A stretch of 64,000 nt of DNA, from positions 140,961 through 204,960 of the forward strand of contig NZ_BDEP01000007.1 of assembly GCF_001662305.1 (NCBI RefSeq), given 5' to 3'. Below are positions 57,445-64,000 of this stretch, in pieces (the stretch's first letter is position 1; every line of letters starts with the position of its first letter). Both the position numbers and the translations under genes were made by a program. The DNA is from Halomonas caseinilytica. Its GTDB lineage: Bacteria > Pseudomonadota > Gammaproteobacteria > Pseudomonadales > Halomonadaceae. The notes under the pieces are model-generated. The model saw only the letters and a program-made list of their open reading frames with translations, searched no databases and had not been told where the DNA came from.

Positions 57445-58551
57445 ATGGCCGAACAGAACCGCGTGATCGCCTTTTATGACGAGCGGATGCTGGCTCATGA
57501 GCCGGATATCGAGGTGCCTTTCGTGCCGGGTCGTATGGATGACCGTATCCGCAGTCTGTTGTCGGGGCTGGGTGTCCCCTGGAAGTATCCGGAACACCCC
57601 GCCAGGCTAACTGCCATCCGGCATCTGCTGGAACTCGAGCCAGTTGCTGGCGTGACCTTCGAGTCAGGCATGGCAGCGACGCGGGAGCAACTGGGCCGCG
57701 TGCACACCAGTTCCTATCTGGACCATATCTTCGAGCTTCGCGGCCAGAGCGCCTGGCTGGATGTGGACACCACTGCCGTCTCGCCCGGCAGCGTCGACGC
57801 CGCCGAGGTGGCTGCCGGTACGGCGATCGCCGCCGTCGAGGCCGTCATCGAGGGGAGGGCCGAGAGCAGTTTCGCGCTGGTGAGGCCTCCTGGCCACCAC
57901 GCCGAGCCGGTGCGCGCCCGTGGCTTCTGCCTGTTCAACAACGTGGCGGTGGCCGCCGCCCATGCCCGCGCGGCACTGGGCTGCAAGCGGGTGATGATCG
58001 TTGACTGGGATGCCCATCACGGCAACGGTACCCAGGACATCTTCTGGGCCGACCCGCACGTGCTGTTCTTCGATCTGCACCGCGCCGCCCCCTTTTATCC
58101 CGGCACGGGGAGTCTCGAGGAGATCGGCATGGGCCTGGGGGATGGTGCCAACGTCAATGTCCCCCTCCCCGCTGACGCTGGCGATGCCGCCTACCTCAAG
58201 GCCTTTCGCGAGATCCTGGTACCGGCGGCCAAATGGTTCCAGCCCGACCTGATACTGGTCTCGACCGGTTTCGATCCGCACAGCCATGACCTAGCCATGG
58301 AGGTCTCCTATGACGGTTTCGCCGCCATGACCAGTATCCTCAAGGACCTAGCCCACCAGCACTGTCAGGGACGCCTGGTTTTCGTACTGGAGGGCGGTTA
58401 CAACCTGATCTCGTTGTCACGCGGCGTCTGGTCGGTGCTTCGAGTGCTGGCCGGCGACGAGCCGCCGGAACCCGGCCAGCGTGGCATCGCCGAGGTCGAG
58501 ACCGCAGTGGGCTTTCACCGCGGCGCTTTCGTCGGGTCACCCCCGGAATGA
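57445..58551 (+). CDS. Class II histone-deacetylase-like amidohydrolase
   Basis: This is a 368-residue arginase/deacetylase-fold enzyme. The metal and catalytic residues are all in place: the His pair in RPPGHHAEPVRARGFCLFNN, IVDWDAHHGNGTQDIFW for zinc Asp and His, STGFDPHSHD for the second Asp, and LEGGYNL for the transition-state Tyr. Bacterial members deacetylate polyamines or other small acetylated amines, and sometimes proteins; the substrate cannot be read. GGGAG lies 8 bases before the ATG. GC content looks like the host chromosome. It is the only plus-strand gene in the element and so looks like cargo or trapped host DNA. Confidence 0.88.
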   Translation: MAEQNRVIAFYDERMLAHEPDIEVPFVPGRMDDRIRSLLSGLGVPWKYPEHPARLTAIRHLLELEPVAGVTFESGMAATREQLGRVHTSSYLDHIFELRGQSAWLDVDTTAVSPGSVDAAEVAAGTAIAAVEAVIEGRAESSFALVRPPGHHAEPVRARGFCLFNNVAVAAAHARAALGCKRVMIVDWDAHHGNGTQDIFWADPHVLFFDLHRAAPFYPGTGSLEEIGMGLGDGANVNVPLPADAGDAAYLKAFREILVPAAKWFQPDLILVSTGFDPHSHDLAMEVSYDGFAAMTSILKDLAHQHCQGRLVFVLEGGYNLISLSRGVWSVLRVLAGDEPPEPGQRGIAEVETAVGFHRGAFVGSPPE

Positions 58552-58878
58552 CTGGGCGGCCACGCTGGCGGCTTCGATGCCGCTACAGACGCTGCCGTAT
58601 CGCATGTCTGTCTCCCTGGCATGAAAAAGGCCACCAATCAGGGGTGGCCGAGACGAATAGCGCTGGTCTAGGTTGAGAAGCTCAATCCAATGAGTAGGGG
58701 GCGCTTCAGTTTTTCAAAACAGGCAGCTTCGACGATCCGGGTAAGCTTCAGCAGATCAAGGACGACATGGGCCTATATCAGCCATGTATGGCTTAGATAA
58801 GTCTAAGAATCCTCGCCCAGCAGTTCGCGGCGGGGCTAATCTCATGATGCAAACCTTGTTATTCACTTCCCATTTTCT
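58552..58878. other. Non-coding stretch after the deacetylase-like gene
   Basis: It holds the minus-strand terminator at 58624-58649 and a short plus-strand frame (58701-58796) encoding FFKTGSFDDPGKLQQIKDDM and a few more residues before TAG. That frame has no start signal and may be the tail of a lost gene. Nothing else recognised. Confidence 0.4.
58624..58649 (-). terminator. Terminator of the AT-rich gene
   Basis: On the minus strand GGCCACC / GGTGGCC with a 7-base loop is followed by TTTTT. Confidence 0.65.
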
Positions 58879-59613
58879 CTATTTTTTAAAAAAGGCTTCT
58901 TCAACAAATATTCCGCGCGGCTCGTGAGCAACGTAATTGGTTATAGATTCCCCAAGTTCATCATCCAGGAAGTCCATGATATTTTCTGGAGAAAGATCTT
59001 CCTTCGAAATGGAGTTTGAGATAAAAATCCAGTCTTCGCAGAACATGCCGTCAACGTCAATCACTGCTATGTGACATTCGCCGTCGACAACATACTCCAA
59101 AATATACTTAACCCTATCTGTTATAGTTACCCCTAGAAATTCATGCTTTTTCCCTTTCACTTCACGATACCTTGAGGTTGGATTAAATCGTGGCCTTGTC
59201 TTACATTTGATCAACTTTCCTCCAGTATCCAACCCAATCATCCAGCCATTTCTATCATCAGGATAGTGAAATTCATCTCCCTTTATAAAAAGTTTTGAGT
59301 ACTCTTCTCCATGCTCACTTAAATAGCCAAGGGCCTGCAAAACCCTAGGGTCTTTGTATTTTTTAATAGGAACGGCCAACTCATTGTTGATTATTAAGTA
59401 AATTGCATTTATGGGGATTGATGCATCCCTTTTGTTGATCAGCGTTAGATTTGTAATCCTTGGAAGCTTGTTTCTTTCATGTGATAACTCATAGTCGGCT
59501 TCCACTTTTTTGAATGTTTTAGTCCAGCCAAGATATATAGCAAACAAAGAAGAAATAAAAACAAAAGGCAGGCTTATAGCTTGAGCTAATTGAAAGATTT
59601 CCGGCTCCGTCAT
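58879..59613 (-). CDS. AT-rich gene for a membrane-anchored protein of unknown function
   Basis: This is a 244-residue protein. One TM helix at residues about 10-30 (AISLPFVFISSLFAIYLGW) is followed by a charged linker. The remaining roughly 200-residue, probably cytoplasmic domain is rich in beta strands (ITNLTLINKRDASIPINAIY, HEFLGVTITDRVKYILEYVV, CHIAVIDVDGMF). Base composition is far below the surrounding genes, roughly 35-40% GC by eye, and AT-ending codons dominate, so it was acquired from elsewhere. The ATG at 59613 has AAGGG 7 bases upstream. No family recognised. Position and anchor would fit a superinfection-exclusion or defence gene; that is inference only. Confidence 0.75.
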   Translation of the reverse strand: MTEPEIFQLAQAISLPFVFISSLFAIYLGWTKTFKKVEADYELSHERNKLPRITNLTLINKRDASIPINAIYLIINNELAVPIKKYKDPRVLQALGYLSEHGEEYSKLFIKGDEFHYPDDRNGWMIGLDTGGKLIKCKTRPRFNPTSRYREVKGKKHEFLGVTITDRVKYILEYVVDGECHIAVIDVDGMFCEDWIFISNSISKEDLSPENIMDFLDDELGESITNYVAHEPRGIFVEEAFFKK

Positions 59614-59656
59614 GCTGCATCCCTTGAAGTAAGCATCTCGCATTATGTTAGCATTG

Positions 59657-59680
59657 ACGCCTAATATTTCGTATAGGCGT
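59657..59680. promoter_or_regulatory. Inverted repeat upstream of the AT-rich gene, possible operator
   Basis: ACGCCTA-N10-TAGGCGT lies 44 bases before the ATG, in an AT-rich intergenic region that must contain the gene's promoter. Confidence 0.4.
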
Positions 59681-59827
59681 GGAAGTATTGTTTATTAGCG
59701 GCAGCGCCACTGAGTGTAGAGATGATCTGCATCAATGCCTATAGTGTGGGCATTGGATACTGCTAATCAGACCGACCCGTCCTGGCGAGCAGCCTCGGTT
59801 TACGGTCGGGGGAGGATGTTGGTGGTG

Positions 59828-60337
59828 TCAGCCGCCCATCAGCGGGTGCATGGGAGCGAATGGGATCTCGTCGTCGAAGTCGTCCCCGCCAGGAGGATTC
59901 GGCGGCGCAGCCTGTTGTTGCTGGTACTGCCGTTGCTGGTCGAAATAGCCGCTCTGTGAGTGCTGGGGCTGGGGCTGGGCGCTGCCCTGTGGCTGCCCTT
60001 GCCGGGAGTCAAGCATCTGCAGATCGTTGACGATGATCTCTGTGACGTAACGATCCTGACCGCTCTGGTCTTGCCACTTCCGTGTCTGCAGTCGCCCCTC
60101 GACGTAGAGCTTCGATCCCTTGCGGACGTACTGCTGGGCGATCTCGGCCAGTTTTCGGAACAGGATCAGCCGGTGCCATTCGGTCTTTTCCTGCTTCTGG
60201 CCACTGTTCTTGTCGGTCCAAGATTCGGACGTAGCCAGACCGATATTGGCCACTGGCGTCCCTGCCTGGGTGAAACGCACTTCGGGATCCTGGCCGACAT
60301 TGCCGATCAGGATGACCTTGTTGATGCCTCGAGCCAT
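59828..60337 (-). CDS. ssb: Single-stranded DNA-binding protein (phage-borne)
   Basis: This is a 169-residue protein. The OB fold runs from [19 protein letters not shown] to about residue 110 ([33 protein letters not shown]). A Gln/Pro-rich linker follows. The acidic tip DDFDDEIPF is present but is not terminal: nine more residues (APMHPLMGG) follow, unlike chromosomal SSBs, which end at IPF. GGAGG is 5 bases before the ATG. It works with the neighbouring recombination genes in phage replication. Confidence 0.93.
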   Translation of the reverse strand: MARGINKVILIGNVGQDPEVRFTQAGTPVANIGLATSESWTDKNSGQKQEKTEWHRLILFRKLAEIAQQYVRKGSKLYVEGRLQTRKWQDQSGQDRYVTEIIVNDLQMLDSRQGQPQGSAQPQPQHSQSGYFDQQRQYQQQQAAPPNPPGGDDFDDEIPFAPMHPLMGG

Positions 60338-60346
60338 GAGGGCCTC

Positions 60347-60932
60347 CTATGCTGCTGAGGGGAAGTCGGCACCAGCCTGGGCTTCGCCACCCAACCACTG
60401 GAGCAAGGTGTCGACGGTGACGCCGAGAACATGAGTCATGATCGTGAAGTCAGCCTCGAGGCGAGCAATGGGGTCGTCGCCATCGTCCTGCTGGGCAGCC
60501 TCGTCAATCACCGCGTCGTCGAACCTGATTGATTTGATGGTCAGGCCGTCGTGGAGAACGAACCGAATCATGCTCTCGATGCCCAGGGCGAGCTTGCTGG
60601 CCTGACGACCGCATTCCAGGTGGCTATGGATCTCGTCGCTATCCAGGTCGAGTTGCCGGCCTCGGATCACGCCATCATCGCCCTTGGCCTTGAGCTCCAC
60701 CGTGTCGCCGATCTCCATCTCGGCGGGCCGTGTGCCCGGGTCGCTGAGCCAACTGGTCATGGCCCGCATGGGTAGGGTGTTGGTGGCCAGCGGGTGGGCA
60801 CCAGCCAATGCGTCGGGCCTCGCTGCCGCCGAGCGGACGGTAGGCCTGGGCGGCCAGCAACCCCTCGAGGTAGGCGTCGTCCAACCCGGGCGCGTCGTGT
60901 AGGCGGTACAAGTGTAGGTTGCGGAACCACAT
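60347..60932 (-). pseudogene. rdgC: Recombination-associated protein RdgC, internally deleted and frameshifted
   Basis: The start is a proper RdgC N-terminus (MWFRNLHLYRLHDAPG, ARRIGWCPPAG, compare MLWFKNL and KMGWVPPMG of E. coli) with AGGAG 7 bases before the ATG. At about 60785-60803 the homology jumps to another frame and to the C-terminal half: AMTSWLSDPG, VELKAKGDDGVIRGRQLDL, LARLEADFTIMTH-like text and LLQWLGGEAQ. Some 110-120 central residues of the usual 300 are missing. Neither frame can make a complete protein, so it is inactive. Intact RdgC binds DNA and modulates RecA, and phage copies sit beside ssb and annealing proteins just as here. Confidence 0.75.
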
Positions 60933-60971
60933 GATCTATCTCCTGGCGGGGCCCTGCCGGCCCCGTGTGGA

Positions 60972-61850
60972 TTACTGCTGTAGGCTGACGTGGCGGATGT
61001 CACTGCTCTGGATGGCCGACAGCACGTCGACGGCCTGGCTGGCATCGAGTCCGGCGACCGCCTGCAGATCCTCCAAGGCCTCGCCGAACGGATCGGCGGC
61101 CGGCACGTCCTGCAGAGCGCTACCCAGTCCCGCCCAGTCGTCGAGATCGGCTGGTTCAGAAGGCTCTGCGGGATTGGACGGCTCAGTGGGCTGTGCGGGC
61201 TCGGTAGGGGGCTGGGCTGCGCGCAGGCGCTCAAGTTCCGCACGCTCCCACTCGATCTCCTCGCGTTCGGCGGCCAAGCGCTCACGCTCTAGGGCAGCGG
61301 CGTGCCGTTCGCGCAGGGTGGCCAGCACCCGGGCCTTCTCGTCCTCAGCCTCTTTGGTGATGTCGAAATAGCCCTCGGTGTCGATGGCCTCGGCTTCGTC
61401 GATCAGGCCGGCCAGGCCGGTGGAGTCGAGCCCTTCGGCGGTATCGAGGTAGCTGGTGACTTCTTTCTCGAGGCGCTCGCGCAGTTGGGCGATGCGCGCC
61501 TCTTTGGCACGTTGTTCGGCCTCGTCCACCTCGCGTTTGGCCTCCCGATGCGGGGCTTCCAGTTGCTCGACTTCGCCGATCAGTCCCTTCGCACGCTGAT
61601 TCACCATGTCGATGAAATCGCGGTGGGGCTTGGTGATCGCGAGGCGGGCTTTGTCGGTGCCAGTGCGCATCTTGGTCAGCGCCTGGATGGCCTGCTTTCC
61701 GGCTTTATAGCCCTCCTTGGTGGAGTAGTCCGGCACGGTGCCATACTTCTCGCGGAGCTCGGCCATCTGTTGCTCGGCGTTGTCGAGTTCGACCAGCTCG
61801 GCGGCGTAGGGCTGCGGAGCGTTTTGCAGTTGTTCGGCGGCATTACCCAT
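60972..61850 (-). CDS. Phage coiled-coil protein beside the annealing protein
   Basis: This is a 292-residue protein. A helical N-terminal half (TKEGYKAGKQAIQALTKMRT, DKARLAITKPHRDF) resembles the DUF1351-like proteins found in phage recombination modules. A long charged coiled coil (ALERERLAAEREEIEWERAE) and an acidic Pro-rich linker (PTEPAQPTEP, EPSEPADLDD) follow, then a short C-terminal domain. It overlaps the preceding gene by 8 bases, so the two are translated together. Exact role unknown. Confidence 0.6.
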   Translation of the reverse strand: MGNAAEQLQNAPQPYAAELVELDNAEQQMAELREKYGTVPDYSTKEGYKAGKQAIQALTKMRTGTDKARLAITKPHRDFIDMVNQRAKGLIGEVEQLEAPHREAKREVDEAEQRAKEARIAQLRERLEKEVTSYLDTAEGLDSTGLAGLIDEAEAIDTEGYFDITKEAEDEKARVLATLRERHAAALERERLAAEREEIEWERAELERLRAAQPPTEPAQPTEPSNPAEPSEPADLDDWAGLGSALQDVPAADPFGEALEDLQAVAGLDASQAVDVLSAIQSSDIRHVSLQQ

Positions 61851-62628
61851 GGCTCTCGGCCTCCTGTTCGGTTTGCTGTTGACGTTCTGCCCTGGCGCGC
61901 TCGATACCCTCCTCGGCTGCCTTCTGGATCATGGCGGCGCCCTTGGCGCCATCGACGCGGGCCATGCTGGCCTTATCCGGCACGCGCTGGAGGATGCGTT
62001 CGGCGGCAAGCTGGATGCTGCGAGGGTGAGGAATCTTGTTGCGTAGGGTGTCGCACTCACGGCTCAGCCAGTCCTGATACTCCTGGCGGTAGCGCTCAAT
62101 CTCGGCGTCGGCATCCTCGGCTTTGGCGATGCGGGTCTCGGCCTCGCGGGCGGCCCGGTAATCCTGGTCGTCGAACATGCCGGTAAAGATGTCGGCAGCG
62201 AAGCCGAGCAGCGACAGGCACTTCTTCATGGCGTCCGATACCGACTTCTTGGGCGCCTCGCCATCGGTCATCCACGATCCTTTGTTCGTGCGATAGACCG
62301 CCCGGGTGTGACCGAACTGGGTCACTTCGCCTTTCTCGCCGTGCCAGCGGTACCAGAGCAGGAGGCGGACGGTGTGCGTCAGTTCGTGGGCTTTCACCTC
62401 TCCGGTCTGTGGGTCAAGGATCGGGGCGCCCTGGTCGTAGCGCTCCTCCTCAATCTGATACCCCCAGCCCAGGCCCATCGGGCCGAAGACCTGAGTGGCC
62501 AGCCGGATCATGTGCATGGTGTCGATCGCGGTGATCTGCTGGCCGTTGACGTTGGCCTGCTTCACCACGTTCGTCGGTGTTTTCTCCACCTGGTGCCATA
62601 GCTCCAGGTAGTCAGTGTTCTGAGTCAT
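61843..62628 (-). CDS. Putative single-strand annealing protein (Rad52/ERF-like)
   Basis: This is a 261-residue protein. The N-terminal 150 residues have the layout of Rad52-fold annealing proteins: IRLATQVFGPMGLGWGYQIE, a beta-sheet stretch LTHTVRLLLWYRW, and the closing helix APKKSVSDAMKKCLSLLGFA that mimics the DAxKRALxxxG motif. The C-terminal 100 residues are charged helices. The neighbours ssb and rdgC support a recombination role. The family assignment is by pattern only. GAGGAG is 8 bases before the ATG. Confidence 0.55.
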   Translation of the reverse strand: MTQNTDYLELWHQVEKTPTNVVKQANVNGQQITAIDTMHMIRLATQVFGPMGLGWGYQIEEERYDQGAPILDPQTGEVKAHELTHTVRLLLWYRWHGEKGEVTQFGHTRAVYRTNKGSWMTDGEAPKKSVSDAMKKCLSLLGFAADIFTGMFDDQDYRAAREAETRIAKAEDADAEIERYRQEYQDWLSRECDTLRNKIPHPRSIQLAAERILQRVPDKASMARVDGAKGAAMIQKAAEEGIERARAERQQQTEQEAESHG

Positions 62629-62708
62629 GCGTTATGCTCCTCTCGATTCGTTCATGGAAGTGCGGATCGCCCGGCCCGCCACCTGTGCCAGCAGGTGAGC
62701 GGGCTTCT

Positions 62709-63104
62709 TTATTCGCCTCGGGCCTTGGCTAGTGCGGCGCGGGCTTTGTCCTGTGCTGGGCCGCTGCCTTCGCATACACTCCGCTCTACTGCTGCGAGTA
62801 AATCGTTGAGCGCCTCGTACAGATCCTCGCCAGCCTTCCGCTTCATGCCCCGAGCGTCCGAGATGCGGCGCTGTTCGGACACCAGATCGTCCACGTCGCC
62901 TTCCCTGAACCACTGGCGGCACAGGCTGTTGAAGTTCTTGTGTTTCGGAATCCAAGGCCGGTCTTCACCGCTGACGGATAGCTTTCCGAGCTCTCGCGGC
63001 TCCAGATCCTTGGTCCAAACCATGACCGTGCCGTCGCTGTAGAGCTGAAAGCGCACGCCTTCCTTGTGATATTCCGGGTAGACCCGGCTGGGCTGGTCAC
63101 TCAT
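62709..63104 (-). CDS. Hypothetical phage early protein
   Basis: This is a 131-residue soluble protein with strands at the start (GVRFQLYSDGTVMVWTKDLE) and a helical end (EDLYEALNDLLAAVERSV). AAGGAGG is 4 bases before the ATG. The start overlaps the previous gene's stop by 4 bases. No family recognised. Confidence 0.65.
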   Translation of the reverse strand: MSDQPSRVYPEYHKEGVRFQLYSDGTVMVWTKDLEPRELGKLSVSGEDRPWIPKHKNFNSLCRQWFREGDVDDLVSEQRRISDARGMKRKAGEDLYEALNDLLAAVERSVCEGSGPAQDKARAALAKARGE

Positions 63105-63445
63105 GCCGCCTCCTTTGCTTTCGCTTCTGCCTGCTCTCTGACGATCTGCTCCATCGCCCGCCCGATCCGCTTGCCGACGTGCTTGATCTGCTCGTCATCG
63201 CCGGAGCGCACGGCCTGCATGATCTCGCCCAGGGCGGCGCCATAGCGTTCGATGAAAGCGTCTTGTGGGCCGCTGTACGTCGTGCCGGTGTCGTAGAGGT
63301 CGCCGTCTGCCCAGTCCGTGATGTAGCTTTCGACCCACGCCTTCATGGCCGCATCCTCGCGATCACGCTCGTCGAGTGCGTCCGGGTGGAGATGCGGGAA
63401 TCGTGGAGCGATGGTGTCGGTGCCGATTCGTGCAATGCTGTTCAT
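63101..63445 (-). CDS. Hypothetical phage early protein
   Basis: This is a 114-residue, acidic, mostly helical protein (MKAWVESYITDWADGDLYD, EQIKHVGKRIGRAMEQIV). AGGAGG is 4 bases before the ATG. Overlaps of 4 bases on both sides place it inside a tight operon. No family recognised. Confidence 0.65.
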   Translation of the reverse strand: MNSIARIGTDTIAPRFPHLHPDALDERDREDAAMKAWVESYITDWADGDLYDTGTTYSGPQDAFIERYGAALGEIMQAVRSGDDEQIKHVGKRIGRAMEQIVREQAEAKAKEAA

Positions 63446-63642
63446 GCCGCCTCCTGCTGTTCCCGGTAGTCGATTGCCAGGCTCTCGGGGTCGTCAGCGA
63501 ACAGCGTCAGCGTGCTCGTCTCCCCGTCTCGGCCTTCGATGGTGAGGGTGGCCGTGTAATACACGCCGTCCGACGTGCGCCCCTCGCGAACTCCCACAAG
63601 AGTTATTCGCTCGACGCCATGCAGATTGATGTCCATGTTCAT
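63442..63642 (-). CDS. Hypothetical small phage protein
   Basis: This 66-residue protein is predicted all-beta (ERITLVGVREG, GVYYTATLTIEG, ETSTLTLFADD). AGGTGA precedes the ATG. It is linked to the next gene by a 4-base overlap. No family recognised. Confidence 0.6.
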   Translation of the reverse strand: MNMDINLHGVERITLVGVREGRTSDGVYYTATLTIEGRDGETSTLTLFADDPESLAIDYREQQEAA

Positions 63643-63646
63643 GTCG

Positions 63647-63856
63647 TCACCTGTAGAGCTGGATCAATGGCTCGGCCTGGCCATGCCAGCGCCGGGAGAA
63701 ATCAGCAGCCCGCGCCGCATTGGCCGGGTCTTTGGGCTCGGTCCAGCGGCAGCCGATGATGGGCTTCTCTGGCGCCTTGATGACCTTGCCCTTCGCTCGG
63801 GCTTGGCGGCGGGCCTCGATGACCCGGGCTCGCCGCTCTCGAAGATTCGGTTCCAT
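63647..63856 (-). CDS. Hypothetical small basic phage protein
   Basis: This is a 69-residue protein with a basic helix at the N-terminus (RERRARVIEARRQARAKG) and IGCRWTEPKDPANAARAAD in the middle. GAGGAGG is 5 bases before the ATG. It is the first gene of the visible minus-strand run; the terminator at 63877 lies just upstream. No family recognised. Confidence 0.6.
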   Translation of the reverse strand: MEPNLRERRARVIEARRQARAKGKVIKAPEKPIIGCRWTEPKDPANAARAADFSRRWHGQAEPLIQLYR

Positions 63857-63876
63857 ATCGCCCTCCTCTCGGGGTC

Positions 63877-63898
63877 AAAAAAGCCGCCCGGAGGCGGC
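63877..63898 (-). terminator. Minus-strand terminator for a gene beyond the right edge
   Basis: On the minus strand GCCGCC-TCCG-GGCGGC is followed by TTTTTT. It would stop transcripts entering from the right, so the genes from 63856 leftward need a promoter in the short gap or rely on antitermination. Positions 63899-64000 hold no recognisable gene. Confidence 0.65.
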
Positions 63899-64000
63899 AA
63901 TCGGGGGAATCGATGACCGGCTCTCGCCGGGATGCGGATGCATCGGGAAACCGGCTCTGTCGCTTCCCGCCAGTTGTTCAGGGCTGCGATACCCCGGCCC

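Larger units (their letters stand above)
55294..64000. mobile_element. Integrated element, probable prophage (one end only)
   Basis: It starts at tRNA-Leu and includes integrase, excisionase-like gene, ssb, a broken rdgC, a putative annealing protein and runs of small overlapping unknown genes on one strand, typical of a lambdoid early region. No structural, lysis or repressor gene is in view. The plus-strand amidohydrolase and the AT-rich gene look like cargo. It runs past the right edge. Two independent insertions cannot be excluded. Confidence 0.75.

Noticed and set aside
60347..61285. A single 312-codon gene on the minus strand ending in the RdgC-like C-terminus
   Set aside because: Its first 170 codons read a wrong frame of the coiled-coil gene and of the rdgC 5' end; only the last 140 are real RdgC sequence.

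Overview
The window reads as a high-GC gammaproteobacterial chromosome, most likely Halomonadaceae (Halomonas or a close relative). This is an inference from gene content and order: dusB-fis-purH next to accBC-prmA, topA followed by a small DUF6586 gene, a pyrophosphate-type phosphofructokinase, a DUF3141 protein, and the order proA-nadD-rsfS-rlmH-mrdA-rodA-mltB-rlpA-dacA-ybeD-lipB. No 16S rRNA or ribosomal protein gene is present to confirm it. Nearly all of the first 55 kb is ordinary, densely packed core genome.

Layout. 1-10 kb: the 5' part of a long-form gap gene (minus), mfd and an L,D-transpeptidase (plus), then lpp-like lipoprotein, a second YkuD enzyme, a DUF6586 gene and topA (minus). 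10-14.7 kb: a PHA-synthase-like DUF3141 protein, a catalytically degenerate biotin-carboxylase-like protein, and a divergent LysR regulator. 14.8-26.5 kb: lipA (plus) converging on a long minus-strand envelope cluster that runs from proA to lipB and carries the rod-shape elongation genes (PBP2, RodA, MltB, RlpA, PBP5/6). 26.5-33.9 kb: two membrane proteins with GGDEF-like remnants, a DedA-PAP2 fusion, a LysE exporter, ubiX, mpl and pfp. 34-39.8 kb: a kinase/phosphatase fusion that seems dead in both domains, ppa, a DUF2333 protein and dsbD. 39.9-45.9 kb: accB-accC-prmA, dusB-fis, purH. 46-50.6 kb: gabD, folX-folE, srkA, comF. 50.6-55.2 kb: bioB-bioF-bioH-bioC-bioD with two candidate BirA operators in front.

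From 55.2 kb to the end lies an integrated element, most likely a prophage, whose tyrosine integrase abuts the 3' end of tRNA-Leu(UAG). It has an overlapping excisionase-type gene, an early/recombination module on the minus strand (four small unknown genes, a putative single-strand annealing protein, a coiled-coil protein, a broken rdgC, ssb), and cargo that does not fit the module: a plus-strand class II histone-deacetylase-like amidohydrolase and a strikingly AT-rich membrane-anchored gene. The far end of the element is outside the window. The element carries two visible decay events, an in-frame ochre codon (gene at 56.6-57.0 kb) and an internally deleted, frameshifted rdgC.

The most unusual items are the double pseudoenzyme at 34-35.8 kb, the paired BirA boxes that reach into the comF coding start, the AagctGG-type repeats that begin at stop codons, the degenerate GGDEF pair, and the prophage cargo. 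All function calls come from reading motifs by eye; no database search was possible.
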